DNA from: SFTH01 sp963643985
Lineage (GTDB): Bacteria > Bacillota > Clostridia > Christensenellales > Aristaeellaceae
Assembly: GCA_963643985.1 (NCBI GenBank)
Contig: CAVINP010000037.1
Coordinates: 1 to 18,481 of the forward strand
Direction of reading: 5' to 3'
Length of the DNA: 18,481 nucleotides
Every line of letters starts with the position of its first letter. The stretch's first letter is position 1. The position numbers and the translations under genes are program-made. Below, piece after piece: positions 7,021 through 14,409 of the stretch. The notes under the pieces were generated by a model, which saw nothing but the letters and a program-made list of their open reading frames with translations, was not told where the DNA came from and made no database searches.

Positions 7021-10000
7021 TGTCGATGTCGGCGGGTTGCAGTAGGGGCAGGCGCGATAGCCCAGATCGAGCACGAAGTCGAGCGTAACGCCCGTGCCGC
7101 CGGACATACTTGCCTCGCTGCACTTGGAACTCTTGTGGTAGTAGTACAGATCGCTGTCCAGGTTGACATACACGGTGGTCTCACCCGGTGCGGAGTACTT
7201 GATATCGGACTCCTCGTAGTTGTCCTCGCCGTCTGTGCCGCCGATGCAGCGCGGGCATTCCTTCTTGCCCAGGGCCAGCGCCTGTGCGTAGGTGCCCTTG
7301 ACCGCGCCCGAGCCGGCGCAGCTCTTGCTCACGTGATAATACTTGTCCGAGAGCGAAGAGTAGACCGACTTGGAGGCCGGTGCGGCGCAGTTCGGGCAGG
7401 CCGACTTGCCGTAGTTCAGGGCCGTCTCCAGCGCGATGTGGGAGGCCTCCGACCCGGCGCAGGTCTTGCTCACGTGGTAGTACTTGCCGGATACCGTGGC
7501 GTAGACCTTGATGCCGCTCTTGCCGACCTTGTAGGTATCGCTGCCGATAGCCGTCTCGCTGTCGACCGTCTTGGTCTTGGTCACGCAGTACGGACAGGCA
7601 TCCATGCCCAGCGCCAGAGCACTCGCACGCGTGCCCTTGACTGCGCCGTCACCCGCGCAGGTCTTGGAATAGTGGTAATACTTGCCGCCGGAGGTGGCAT
7701 AGACCTTGGTGTTGGCCGAGGACGCGCACTTGGAGCAGGCCGTCTTGCCGTAATTCAGCGCGGTCTCCAGCGTGATGTGGGACGCACCCGTCATGCCCGA
7801 GCAGTTCTTGTTGGTGTGGTAGTGCTTGCTGGTGGCGGTAGCATAGACCTTGATGCCGCTCTTGCCGGACTTGTACTTGCCGGAGGAGACCAGCTTCGTC
7901 TTGACCTCCGCCTTGACCTCGGCGTTGATCTCGTCGGCGGTCTTGGTGCTGCCCTTGCTGAAGGACTTCGTGGTGACGTCCTTCACGCCGCCGCCCTCGC
8001 TGCTGCCGCTCAGATAGGCGCCTATGCACTTGGGGCAGGCTGTCTGGCCCATGACCATGGCATCCTGCACCGTGCGCTGTTTGGCGCCGGACATGCCCGA
8101 GCAGCTCGATGTCCTGTGGTAATACTTGCCGCTGTCTGTAGAGTAGACGGTGTAGCTCGCGCCCGATGCGCAGGTCGGGCAGGCCGTCTTGCCCGCCTTG
8201 ACCGCATCCGCAACGGTGATGCGGCTCGCGCCCGACATACCCGAGCAGGTGGACTTGGTGTGGTAGTACTTGCCGCTCTTGGTGGCGTATACATAGCCGG
8301 TCTCAGCCGAACTGCCCGTGGTATCGGTGGAGGAACTTGTCCAGCACTTGGGGCAGCGCGTCTTGCCGTAGGCCAGGGCCTGAGCCACCGTGCCCGCCAC
8401 GGCCCCCGTCATGCCCGAGCAGGTCGAGTTGGAATGGTAATACTTGCCGTTCTTGGTCGCATAAGCCACGGTGTTTGCACCCGATGCGCACTTGGGGCAG
8501 GCCGTCTTGCCCGCCTTGATGGCGGAGAGCAGGCTGACGCTCGAGGCGCCCGACATGCCCGAGCAGTCGGATTTCGTGTGGTAGTAGGTGCCGTTCTTGG
8601 TGCAGTACACGTTCACGCCGGAGGACGAGGAGGAAGAGGACGAAGAGGAGGAAGACGACGTGCCGATGCTCACAGAGCCCAGACACACGTTGCACTTGCT
8701 CTTGCCCAGTATCAGCGCCTCAGCCAGCGTCACCTGATACGCATTGACCATCTTGGAGCAGTTGGATGTATTATGGTAGTACTTGCCGCCCTCGGTGCAG
8801 TACACCTTCTTTTCCAGTGCGCTGCAGCACTTGGGGCAGGCCGTCTTGCCCGCCAGTATGGCCTTGAGCAGTCCGCCGGAGGTGGCCCCCGTCATGCCCG
8901 AGCAGCCGTCGGTCGTATGGTAATACTTGCCGGTCTCGGTGGCGTAGACCGTCACGCCGCTCTTGTCCTTGGTGGTAGAATCCGCAAACTTCAGGCCGTT
9001 CGCAGCAAGCGAATTGATCTGCTTGGTGATGCACACGGGGCAGGCCGTCTTGCCCTGGGACTTGGCCGCTTCCTCGGTGATCACGGCCGCATCCTTCATG
9101 TCCGAGCAGTTCCGGTCGGAATGGTAATACTTGCCGTCGGTGGTGGCGTAGTAGGTCGTCTGGTTCGGATAGCAGAGGGGGCAGGCCGTCTTGCCGCTCT
9201 GGGTCGCCACATCCTTGGTGACGGTGGAGACGGCGGCACCTTCCTCGATATTCGTGCAGGCGCGGTTGTTGTGGTAGTACACGCCCGTGGCGGTGGTGTA
9301 GACCGCATTGGCCGACACGCCGGCAGTACCCGTGCTGTCGGAGGCGGCAATGGGCGTGGCGGTGGCCGTCACGTCCTGGCTGAGCGGATCGCTCGTTGCC
9401 CCGGCCGTGGTCTGCGCCCCGTCGCTCGTGGTGCTCTCGTCCCCCAGGTCTGTGTCGCTGCCGAGCAGATCGGTCGCTTCGGCCGTGCTCGTGGCCACGG
9501 CGGTGGGTGTGGGCGTGGTCATGGTGATCGGCGGCGTCGTGGTGCTGTCGCCCGAGCCGGCAAAGATCGCCGAGAAGATGAGTATCAGCAGCACGATGAA
9601 CCAGACACCGGAGACCGCCGAGACCGCCATGCGGATCGGCTGCTCGAATCTGCGCCTGCGCCAGAGCAGATAGATGCCCAGCGGCGGCAGCACGAACAGC
9701 AGCACATAGGTCACCCAGTCGTTCTCGTCGACAAAGCGCATGATCGGACTCTCGTCCGCATAGCCCTCATCGTCGTAGTCCTCGGCGTCCTCGTCCTGAT
9801 AACGGTCATCGTATTCGTCATCGTCATAGTAGCCGTCATCGCCGCCGCGGCCGTCATCGCCGTCATAATCCCGATCATCGTAATCCCGGTCGTCGTAATC
9901 ATCCCGGCCGTCGTCGTAGTAGCCGTCGTCATCCCGATCGTCGCCGCCGCGATCGTCATAATCGTAGCCGTCGTCGTTGTAGTCCGCATCGCTGTATTCT

Positions 10001-10155
10001 TCTTCGCCGGTGTACTCATCCTCGTCGTAGTCGTCGTAATCCCCGCCCTTCTTTTTACCCAGGCGCAGATTATGAACCTTGCCCTCGCCGAAGCTGAAAG
10101 CAAAGCCGTCCTCCGTCCGATCGATTTTGAGCTTTCCCAATTTATGCATCGCCAT
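7012..10155 (-). CDS. two-helix membrane protein with acidic tract and 13 tandem His-Cys3 (Ada-zinc-like) repeats
   Basis: A 1047-residue protein of no family I can name. Residues 1-36 are a short basic segment; 39-136 are almost only Asp, Tyr, Gly, Arg and Glu; 147-165 and 178-199 are membrane helices joined by a WRRRRFEQPIR loop, which by the positive-inside rule is cytoplasmic and puts both ends outside. Residues 200-284 are a Thr/Pro/Ser linker. From 285 to the end come 13 modules of about 45-50 residues with the pattern VYATxxGKYYHxxxxCSGM...GA...A...GKTACPxC, that is H-x4/5-C-x(~25)-C-x2-C. These resemble the zinc-binding domain of Ada and the similar tails of some nucleases, so metal binding is likely but not proven. 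A 13-Ser run separates modules 4 and 5. AAAGGTGG lies 6 bases before ATG. The stop is TAA-TAG-TGA. Confidence 0.85.
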   Translation of the reverse strand: MAMHKLGKLKIDRTEDGFAFSFGEGKVHNLRLGKKKGGDYDDYDEDEYTGEEEYSDADYNDDGYDYDDRGGDDRDDDGYYDDGRDDYDDRDYDDRDYDGDDGRGGDDGYYDDDEYDDRYQDEDAEDYDDEGYADESPIMRFVDENDWVTYVLLFVLPPLGIYLLWRRRRFEQPIRMAVSAVSGVWFIVLLILIFSAIFAGSGDSTTTPPITMTTPTPTAVATSTAEATDLLGSDTDLGDESTTSDGAQTTAGATSDPLSQDVTATATPIAASDSTGTAGVSANAVYTTATGVYYHNNRACTNIEEGAAVSTVTKDVATQSGKTACPLCYPNQTTYYATTDGKYYHSDRNCSDMKDAAVITEEAAKSQGKTACPVCITKQINSLAANGLKFADSTTKDKSGVTVYATETGKYYHTTDGCSGMTGATSGGLLKAILAGKTACPKCCSALEKKVYCTEGGKYYHNTSNCSKMVNAYQVTLAEALILGKSKCNVCLGSVSIGTSSSSSSSSSSSSSGVNVYCTKNGTYYHTKSDCSGMSGASSVSLLSAIKAGKTACPKCASGANTVAYATKNGKYYHSNSTCSGMTGAVAGTVAQALAYGKTRCPKCWTSSSTDTTGSSAETGYVYATKSGKYYHTKSTCSGMSGASRITVADAVKAGKTACPTCASGASYTVYSTDSGKYYHRTSSCSGMSGAKQRTVQDAMVMGQTACPKCIGAYLSGSSEGGGVKDVTTKSFSKGSTKTADEINAEVKAEVKTKLVSSGKYKSGKSGIKVYATATSKHYHTNKNCSGMTGASHITLETALNYGKTACSKCASSANTKVYATSGGKYYHYSKTCAGDGAVKGTRASALALGMDACPYCVTKTKTVDSETAIGSDTYKVGKSGIKVYATVSGKYYHVSKTCAGSEASHIALETALNYGKSACPNCAAPASKSVYSSLSDKYYHVSKSCAGSGAVKGTYAQALALGKKECPRCIGGTDGEDNYEESDIKYSAPGETTVYVNLDSDLYYYHKSSKCSEASMSGGTGVTLDFVLDLGYRACPYCNPPTSTSD
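7030..9303 (-). repeat. 13 tandem HC3 modules within the coding region
   Basis: Protein-level repeat. All 13 units keep the YYH (or HYH) triad, the first Cys and the C-x2-C pair; the central SGMxGA is replaced by AGxGA/AGSEA in modules 10-12 and diverges in 1, 2, 4 and 13. Longer spacers follow modules 2, 4 (poly-Ser, 8620-8658), 6, 8, 10 and 12. Modules 9 and 11, and 10 and 12, resemble each other most (ITLETALNYGK type and VKGTxAxALALG type), which points to duplication of a two-module block. Confidence 0.85.
9748..10041 (-). other. Asp/Tyr-rich low-complexity tract (about 98 residues)
   Basis: The coding sequence here is made of repeated GAC/GAT, TAC/TAT, CGG/CGC and GGC codons, giving DDYDDRDYDD-like protein with very high negative charge. 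It is likely disordered. The plus strand reads as GTCGTCATC-type simple sequence, prone to slippage. Confidence 0.8.
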
Positions 10156-10241
10156 AAAATACCACCTTTATTCTCCGGCAATTGTCGAAGCTCCGGCAGG
10201 GCAAAGCACTGCCAAAGCCAAGCATACACAATACCATTACA

Positions 10242-10270
10242 AGCATACCGCATATCCTATCGACTGTCAA
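10242..10270 (-). promoter_or_regulatory. promoter of the HC3-repeat protein gene
   Basis: On the minus strand: perfect -35 TTGACA (10265-10270), 17-base spacer, -10 TATGCT (10242-10247, 4 of 6). Predicted leader is about 80 bases. Confidence 0.6.
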
Positions 10271-10416
10271 TCGGTATAAATTGAAAAAAAATAGCCATAA
10301 TCTTGCGTAAATTGTATCAAGGACGCATTTTTTGCTTCACAGTCCTGTAATATATGGAAATACAAGTGAAAAGCATATAGAAGCCCAATGAAAGTCATAT
10401 TTTTCGGTGCTTTTCA

Positions 10417-10425
10417 TGATATAAT
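10417..10425 (+). promoter_or_regulatory. extended -10 promoter of the CapA-like gene
   Basis: TGATATAAT is a perfect extended -10 element. No good -35 lies 16-18 bases upstream, as is usual for this class. The start near 10432 gives a leader of about 60 bases before the ATG at 10493. Confidence 0.6.
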
Positions 10426-10492
10426 AGGCATGATGAAGAATCCGTATTCGGATTTCCAACATATATATGCATTCAGCCGGAGGGAGAAACAA

Positions 10493-12100
10493 ATGGCAAA
10501 GAACAACAAAGGCCTGCGCATCGGTTCCTACCGCATTCAGCCGCTTGGTCTGATACTGATCATACTGGTGCTGCTGGTGGCGATCGCCGCAGTGGTGGTC
10601 TTCACGGTCAATCCGGGCGATGTGAAGTACACGCTCTTCCCGACGCCCAGCCCGACGCCGTCGCCGACGCCCGAACCGACGCCGACCCCCACCCCCACGC
10701 CGACCCCCACGCCGACCCCCGCACCCACGCCGCGCTCGGCCACGATCCGCTCTCTGGGCGAGATCTCGGCGGAGACAGACATACTCAAGTCCGTCAAGCA
10801 GGCCGACGGCAGCTATGACTTCAGCGATGTCTTCTCCTACGTCTCCGACGTGATGGGCAATGCGGACTACACCGTGGCCGAAGTCGAAGGCTCCATGGGC
10901 GGTACCGTGAGCGTCTCCGGCGAGGAGTACATGCACACCCCGTCCTCCATCATCACCGCGCTGAAGAACTGCGGCGTGGATATGCTGGATCTGGCCAACG
11001 ACCATTCCCTGGACGGCGACCTGGGTGACCTGGTGGCCACCATCCGGAACTGCCAGAGCGCAGGCATGGAATATGTGGGTGCTGCGGCCAGCCAGGATGA
11101 GAAGAAGACCACCAAGGTCGTCGACATCAACGGCATCCGGGTCGGCTTCGTGGCCTACACCGAGGACCTCAGCATCCCCATCAGGAAGCTCTCCAAGGGT
11201 TCGCTGCGCTACGGCCTCAACTATATCTACCGCGACTACTGCAACGCCAAGGATGACATTCAGGCCTGCCGCAGTGCCGGTGCCGAGATCGTCGTGGCCT
11301 ACGTCAGCTGGGGCGATCTGGGTTCGCGCGACATCACCGACAGCCAAAAGACCCTCGCCAAGCAGCTCTCGGCCTACGGCGCGGACGTCATCATCGGCTA
11401 TCACCCGCATGTGACGCAGCCCGTGTACTGGCTGGAGAACACCGATGCAAACGGCAATGTGACCCAGCGCACGCTCTGCCTCTTCGCAACCGGCAACTTC
11501 CTGTGCGCTTCGCGCGACCAGTACGTCGATTCCGGCGCGATCTTCCAGTTCACGCTGCAGGAAAAGGACGACTTCAGCGGCGTTGAGGTGGTCAACCCGG
11601 TCTACATCCCGACCTATGTCTGGGCCATCCCCAACGAGGAAGAAGCGGACACGAGTGCAGACGAGACCGTTCCGGACGATGCCGTCACTGATGAGGAAGA
11701 GACGGATGAGACCGAAGAAAGTGCGGACACTGCGGAAGATGCCGACGGCGATACGGCGCAGACCGTCACCGCAGCCACGACCGAACGCCCGAGCGTCATC
11801 ACCTTCGCAATGGACGAAAACGGCAAGGAAATCACTGTGAACGAAAAGAAGGCCGAGACGCAGGAGACGACCACCGAGGATACCGCCGACACTGCCGACA
11901 CGCAGACGACGACCAAATCCGCCGTGGCGGACAACATCACGGGCACTGCCGAATACACCTACCGCGTGCTGGCGGTCGGCCAGTGGCTGGAGAGCGCACC
12001 GGAAGGCATGAACTACACCCAGTACAGCCGTCTCAAGGAAGTCTGGGCAGAGATTCAGGGCGTGCTGGGCACGGATGTGGCAAGCGTCGCCGCGGAATAA
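10493..12100 (+). CDS. membrane-anchored CapA-family (poly-gamma-glutamate/capsule type) metallophosphatase-like protein
   Basis: 535 residues starting at ATG 10493, with GGAGGGAG 6 bases upstream; the longer frame from 10388 begins before the predicted promoter. Residues 1-16 are cytoplasmic and basic, 17-39 a membrane helix, 50-80 a Pro-Thr linker, about 83-380 the PGA_cap (CapA) calcineurin-like fold, 382-475 an acidic low-complexity region, followed by a short ordered end. CapA landmarks are AEVEGSM (129-135), LANDHSLD (167-174), a YVSWGDLG strand (270-277) and GADVIIGYHPHVTQPV (296-311). Several positions differ from the usual family: GDV becomes GEI (89-91), HWG becomes SWG (272-274) and GHHPH becomes GYHPH. 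Catalysis is therefore uncertain; the true role could be cell-wall or capsule polymer handling. Diverges from the HC3-repeat gene, which has a similar layout of anchor, Thr/Pro linker and acidic tract. Confidence 0.87.
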   Translation: MAKNNKGLRIGSYRIQPLGLILIILVLLVAIAAVVVFTVNPGDVKYTLFPTPSPTPSPTPEPTPTPTPTPTPTPTPAPTPRSATIRSLGEISAETDILKSVKQADGSYDFSDVFSYVSDVMGNADYTVAEVEGSMGGTVSVSGEEYMHTPSSIITALKNCGVDMLDLANDHSLDGDLGDLVATIRNCQSAGMEYVGAAASQDEKKTTKVVDINGIRVGFVAYTEDLSIPIRKLSKGSLRYGLNYIYRDYCNAKDDIQACRSAGAEIVVAYVSWGDLGSRDITDSQKTLAKQLSAYGADVIIGYHPHVTQPVYWLENTDANGNVTQRTLCLFATGNFLCASRDQYVDSGAIFQFTLQEKDDFSGVEVVNPVYIPTYVWAIPNEEEADTSADETVPDDAVTDEEETDETEESADTAEDADGDTAQTVTAATTERPSVITFAMDENGKEITVNEKKAETQETTTEDTADTADTQTTTKSAVADNITGTAEYTYRVLAVGQWLESAPEGMNYTQYSRLKEVWAEIQGVLGTDVASVAAE

Positions 12101-12129
12101 GTTTCTCTCTATAAAAATAAATCGACCCC

Positions 12130-12162
12130 GATCCTCCAAGCTGCGGTTTGGAGGATCATTTA
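12130..12162 (+). terminator. terminator of the CapA-like gene
   Basis: Perfect 10-bp stem GATCCTCCAA (12130-12139) / TTGGAGGATC (12148-12157) with an 8-base loop, followed by ATTTAT. The U-tract is poor, so some read-through into mutY, 10 bases further, is possible. The 3' arm contains GGAGG. Confidence 0.6.
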
Positions 12163-12166
12163 TAAT
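12161..12166 (+). promoter_or_regulatory. possible -10 box for mutY
   Basis: A perfect TATAAT lies 5 bases before the mutY ATG, overlapping the tail of the terminator. No convincing -35 or TG extension is seen. If used, the transcript would begin at or next to the ATG (leaderless). Confidence 0.3.
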
Positions 12167-12171
12167 AAGAA

Positions 12172-13209
12172 ATGGAATTGCGCGATCTTCTTTTGAACTG
12201 GTATCAGCCGAATGCCCGCGATCTGCCCTGGCGCGGCACGCGGGATGTGTACAAAATCTGGCTGTCGGAAATCATGCTGCAGCAGACGCAGGCCGCCACC
12301 GTGCGCGGCTACTACGAACGCTTCCTTGAAAAATTCCCGACGGTCGCTGCTCTGGCCGCCGCCGATCAGGACACGGTGCTCAAGATGTGGGAGGGGCTGG
12401 GCTACTATTCCCGCGCCCGCAATCTGCACGCGGCAGCCAGGCAGGTCTGCGACAGTGGCGGGCACTTCCCCCAAAGCGTGGAGGGACTGCAGAAATTGCC
12501 CGGCATCGGCCCCTATGTGGCACGCGCGGTCGCGTCCATCGCCTACAATATTCCCTGCTGTGCCCTGGACGGCAACCAGATGCGCGTGCTATCGCGGGTC
12601 TATGCCGTGGAGCGCATGCTGAACACGCCCTTTGATCTGCGGGACATCGCCGAGGAAACCCTGAGCCGGGAACGCCCGGGCGACTACAATCAGGCGCTGA
12701 TGGACCTGGGTGCCACGATCTGCACGCCGAAGCAGCCCAAATGCGAGGTCTGCCCGCTGCGCGATATCTGCCTTGCCCATGCTGCGGACGAAGCGGAGCG
12801 CTATCCGATCAAGCCGCCGCCCGTGCCCAAGCGCGATGTGGACAAGACCATACTGCTCGTGCGCTGCGGAGGCTGCATCGCCGTAAAGAAGCGCCCGTCA
12901 AAGGGTCTGCTGGGCGGGCTGTACGAATTTCCGAATATCGACGGTCATATTCCGGAGGATGAACTTCTGCCGTTGCTGCGCGAAACGGGCTTTGCAGGCG
13001 CAAGAAATCTTTCTCCCCTCCCCCGCGCCAAACACGTATTTACCCACCTGATCTGGCATATGCAGGCCCGGCAACTGGAGGCCGATGCCGTGCCGGAGGG
13101 TCTGCTGCTGGCGGACGCGGAAACCTTTGACGCGTGCGCCTTCCCGAGTGCGCTGCGCGTATACCGCGAAATCGCGCGGGATATTTTAAGGCTTGAAAGT
13201 ATCGGATGA
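12172..13209 (+). CDS. mutY: A/G-specific adenine glycosylase
   Basis: 345-residue base-excision repair enzyme that removes adenine mispaired with 8-oxoguanine or guanine. The N-terminal HhH-GPD domain has the catalytic Glu33 (LSEIMLQQTQ), the helix-hairpin-helix LPGIGPYVARAV (109-120) and the essential Asp133 in LDGNQMRVLSR; the usual DGNV here is DGNQ. The iron-sulfur cluster motif C184-x6-C191-x2-C194-x5-C200 is complete. After a Pro-rich linker (213-222) comes the NUDIX-like 8-oxoG-sensing domain, with FTH (290-292) where most relatives have FSH, a conservative change. The start is set by the normal N-terminus (LRDLLLNWYQPNARDLPWRG); no Shine-Dalgarno lies at the usual distance, the only GGAGG being 17 bases upstream inside a hairpin. 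nagA follows 42 bases later but has its own promoter. Confidence 0.96.
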   Translation: MELRDLLLNWYQPNARDLPWRGTRDVYKIWLSEIMLQQTQAATVRGYYERFLEKFPTVAALAAADQDTVLKMWEGLGYYSRARNLHAAARQVCDSGGHFPQSVEGLQKLPGIGPYVARAVASIAYNIPCCALDGNQMRVLSRVYAVERMLNTPFDLRDIAEETLSRERPGDYNQALMDLGATICTPKQPKCEVCPLRDICLAHAADEAERYPIKPPPVPKRDVDKTILLVRCGGCIAVKKRPSKGLLGGLYEFPNIDGHIPEDELLPLLRETGFAGARNLSPLPRAKHVFTHLIWHMQARQLEADAVPEGLLLADAETFDACAFPSALRVYREIARDILRLESIG

Positions 13210-13221
13210 ATATGGTAGGAT
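13193..13221 (+). promoter_or_regulatory. promoter of the nagA-ROK operon
   Basis: -35 TTGAAA (13193-13198) inside the last codons of mutY, 17-base spacer, -10 TAGGAT (13216-13221) with a TG extension (TGGTAGGAT). The predicted start near 13228 gives a leader of about 24 bases carrying the nagA ribosome site. Confidence 0.65.
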
Positions 13222-13251
13222 AAAGGTAATAAAAAACAGGAGAGTAACATT

Positions 13252-14394
13252 ATGCGAGCCATTATCAACGCTGAAATTGTGCTGCCCGACCGGGTGGTTG
13301 AGGATGCCTGCCTGCTCTTTGACAAAAAGATCATCGGCCTGACGGCAAAGGATGCACTGCCGGAAGGCACGGAGATCATCGATGCCTGCGGCCAAACGGT
13401 CATCCCCGGTCTGGTGGACATGCACATCCACGGCTATCTGGGCGAGGATGCCTCCGACGGCAAGTTCGAAGGTATAAAGACGATGGCCGAGGGTGTGGCC
13501 AAGAACGGTGTGACGAGCTTCCTGCCCACCACGATGACCGTGTCCTACAATGAGCTGCGCACGGCATTTGAGCAGATCCGCGCCGCGATGCGCCTGAGCA
13601 GCGCCCCCGACTGGCAGGGTGCGCAGGTGCTGGGTGTGAATGCCGAGGGACCGTTCATCAACCCGAGCAAGAAGGGCGCACAGGCGGGCGAGAACATCCG
13701 CAAGGGCGATGCGGCCTTCCTGCAGGAGTACCTTGACATCATCCGCGTGTTCACCATTGCCCCGGAAATGCCCGGCAATATGGACTGCATCCGCGAGATG
13801 GCGGGCAAGTGTCTGATCTCCATGGGCCACACGGGCGCGAACTACGATCAGGCCATCGCCGCCTTCGATGCGGGTGTGGGCCACGTGACGCACCTGTTCA
13901 ATGCACAGACGCCGCTGCTGCACCGCGACCCCGGCGTGGTCGGTGCCGCGCTGACGGAGAATCGGGTCAGCTGCGAGCTGATCGCGGACACCTTCCACGT
14001 GCATCGCCGCCTGTTTTCGCTGGTGACGCGCATGAAGGGCGACAATCTGGTGCTGATCACGGACTGCACGCGTGCGGGCGGTCTGGCAGACGGCGAGTAC
14101 ACGCTGGGCGGTCAGCCGATCTTCGTCAAGGGCATCGAGTGCCGCCTGGCCGACGGCACGATTGCCGGCAGCGTGCTCAAGCTCAACGAGGCCGTGCGCA
14201 ACCTGCTGGACAATACCGACTGGCCGATCTGGCGGGCCGTGAATGCCGCAAGCCTGACCCCCGCGCGATGCATCGGTGTGGCGGATCGCAAGGGTTCGCT
14301 CGAAGCGGGCAAGGATGCGGACATCGCCGTCTGCGACGGAAACTTCAACATCAGCCGCACGATACTGGGCGGCCGCGATATCTACATTGCATGA
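13252..14394 (+). CDS. nagA: N-acetylglucosamine-6-phosphate deacetylase
   Basis: 380 residues, the normal length. Hydrolyses GlcNAc-6-phosphate to glucosamine-6-phosphate and acetate in amino-sugar catabolism and cell-wall recycling; cytoplasmic amidohydrolase. Visible motifs are GLVDMHIHG (His58, His60), AEGPF (Glu132, metal ligand), MGHTGA (His193), THLFNA (His214), the PLLHRDPGVVG segment, IADTFHVH (His249) and the catalytic Asp271 in LITDCTRAGG, where most relatives read TDA. Typical of enzymes with one metal bound by Glu and two His. AGGAGAG is 7 bases before the ATG. The ROK gene starts 15 bases after its stop, so the two are one operon. No deaminase (nagB) is in the window, so glucosamine-6-phosphate deamination must be encoded elsewhere. 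Confidence 0.96.
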   Translation: MRAIINAEIVLPDRVVEDACLLFDKKIIGLTAKDALPEGTEIIDACGQTVIPGLVDMHIHGYLGEDASDGKFEGIKTMAEGVAKNGVTSFLPTTMTVSYNELRTAFEQIRAAMRLSSAPDWQGAQVLGVNAEGPFINPSKKGAQAGENIRKGDAAFLQEYLDIIRVFTIAPEMPGNMDCIREMAGKCLISMGHTGANYDQAIAAFDAGVGHVTHLFNAQTPLLHRDPGVVGAALTENRVSCELIADTFHVHRRLFSLVTRMKGDNLVLITDCTRAGGLADGEYTLGGQPIFVKGIECRLADGTIAGSVLKLNEAVRNLLDNTDWPIWRAVNAASLTPARCIGVADRKGSLEAGKDADIAVCDGNFNISRTILGGRDIYIA

Positions 14395-14409
14395 GACGGG
14401 AGATATGAT

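Larger units (their letters stand above)
10156..10492. other. divergent intergenic region (337 bases)
   Basis: AT-rich gap between the divergent HC3-repeat gene and the CapA-like gene. It holds one promoter for each (10242-10270 minus, 10417-10425 plus). An open frame from ATG 10388 joins the CapA-like gene but starts upstream of its promoter. No RNA gene, riboswitch or clear operator is seen. Confidence 0.6.

Noticed and set aside
7135..10284. 1049-codon open frame on the plus strand opposite the HC3-repeat gene
   Set aside because: It mirrors the repeat gene almost end to end; the GC-rich third positions and scarcity of TTA, CTA and TCA codons keep the opposite frame open. Its product is a low-complexity Val/Ala/Gly/Arg sequence and it has no ribosome site at a sensible start.
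10388..10492. 35-codon N-terminal extension of the CapA-like protein
   Set aside because: Its ATG lies upstream of the extended -10 promoter, while the ATG at 10493 has a strong GGAGGGAG and begins just before the membrane helix.
10337..12139. 600-codon minus-strand frame opposite the CapA-like gene
   Set aside because: It is rich in Gly, Arg, His and Val with no recognisable domain, and the opposite strand carries a promoter, ribosome site and CapA motifs.
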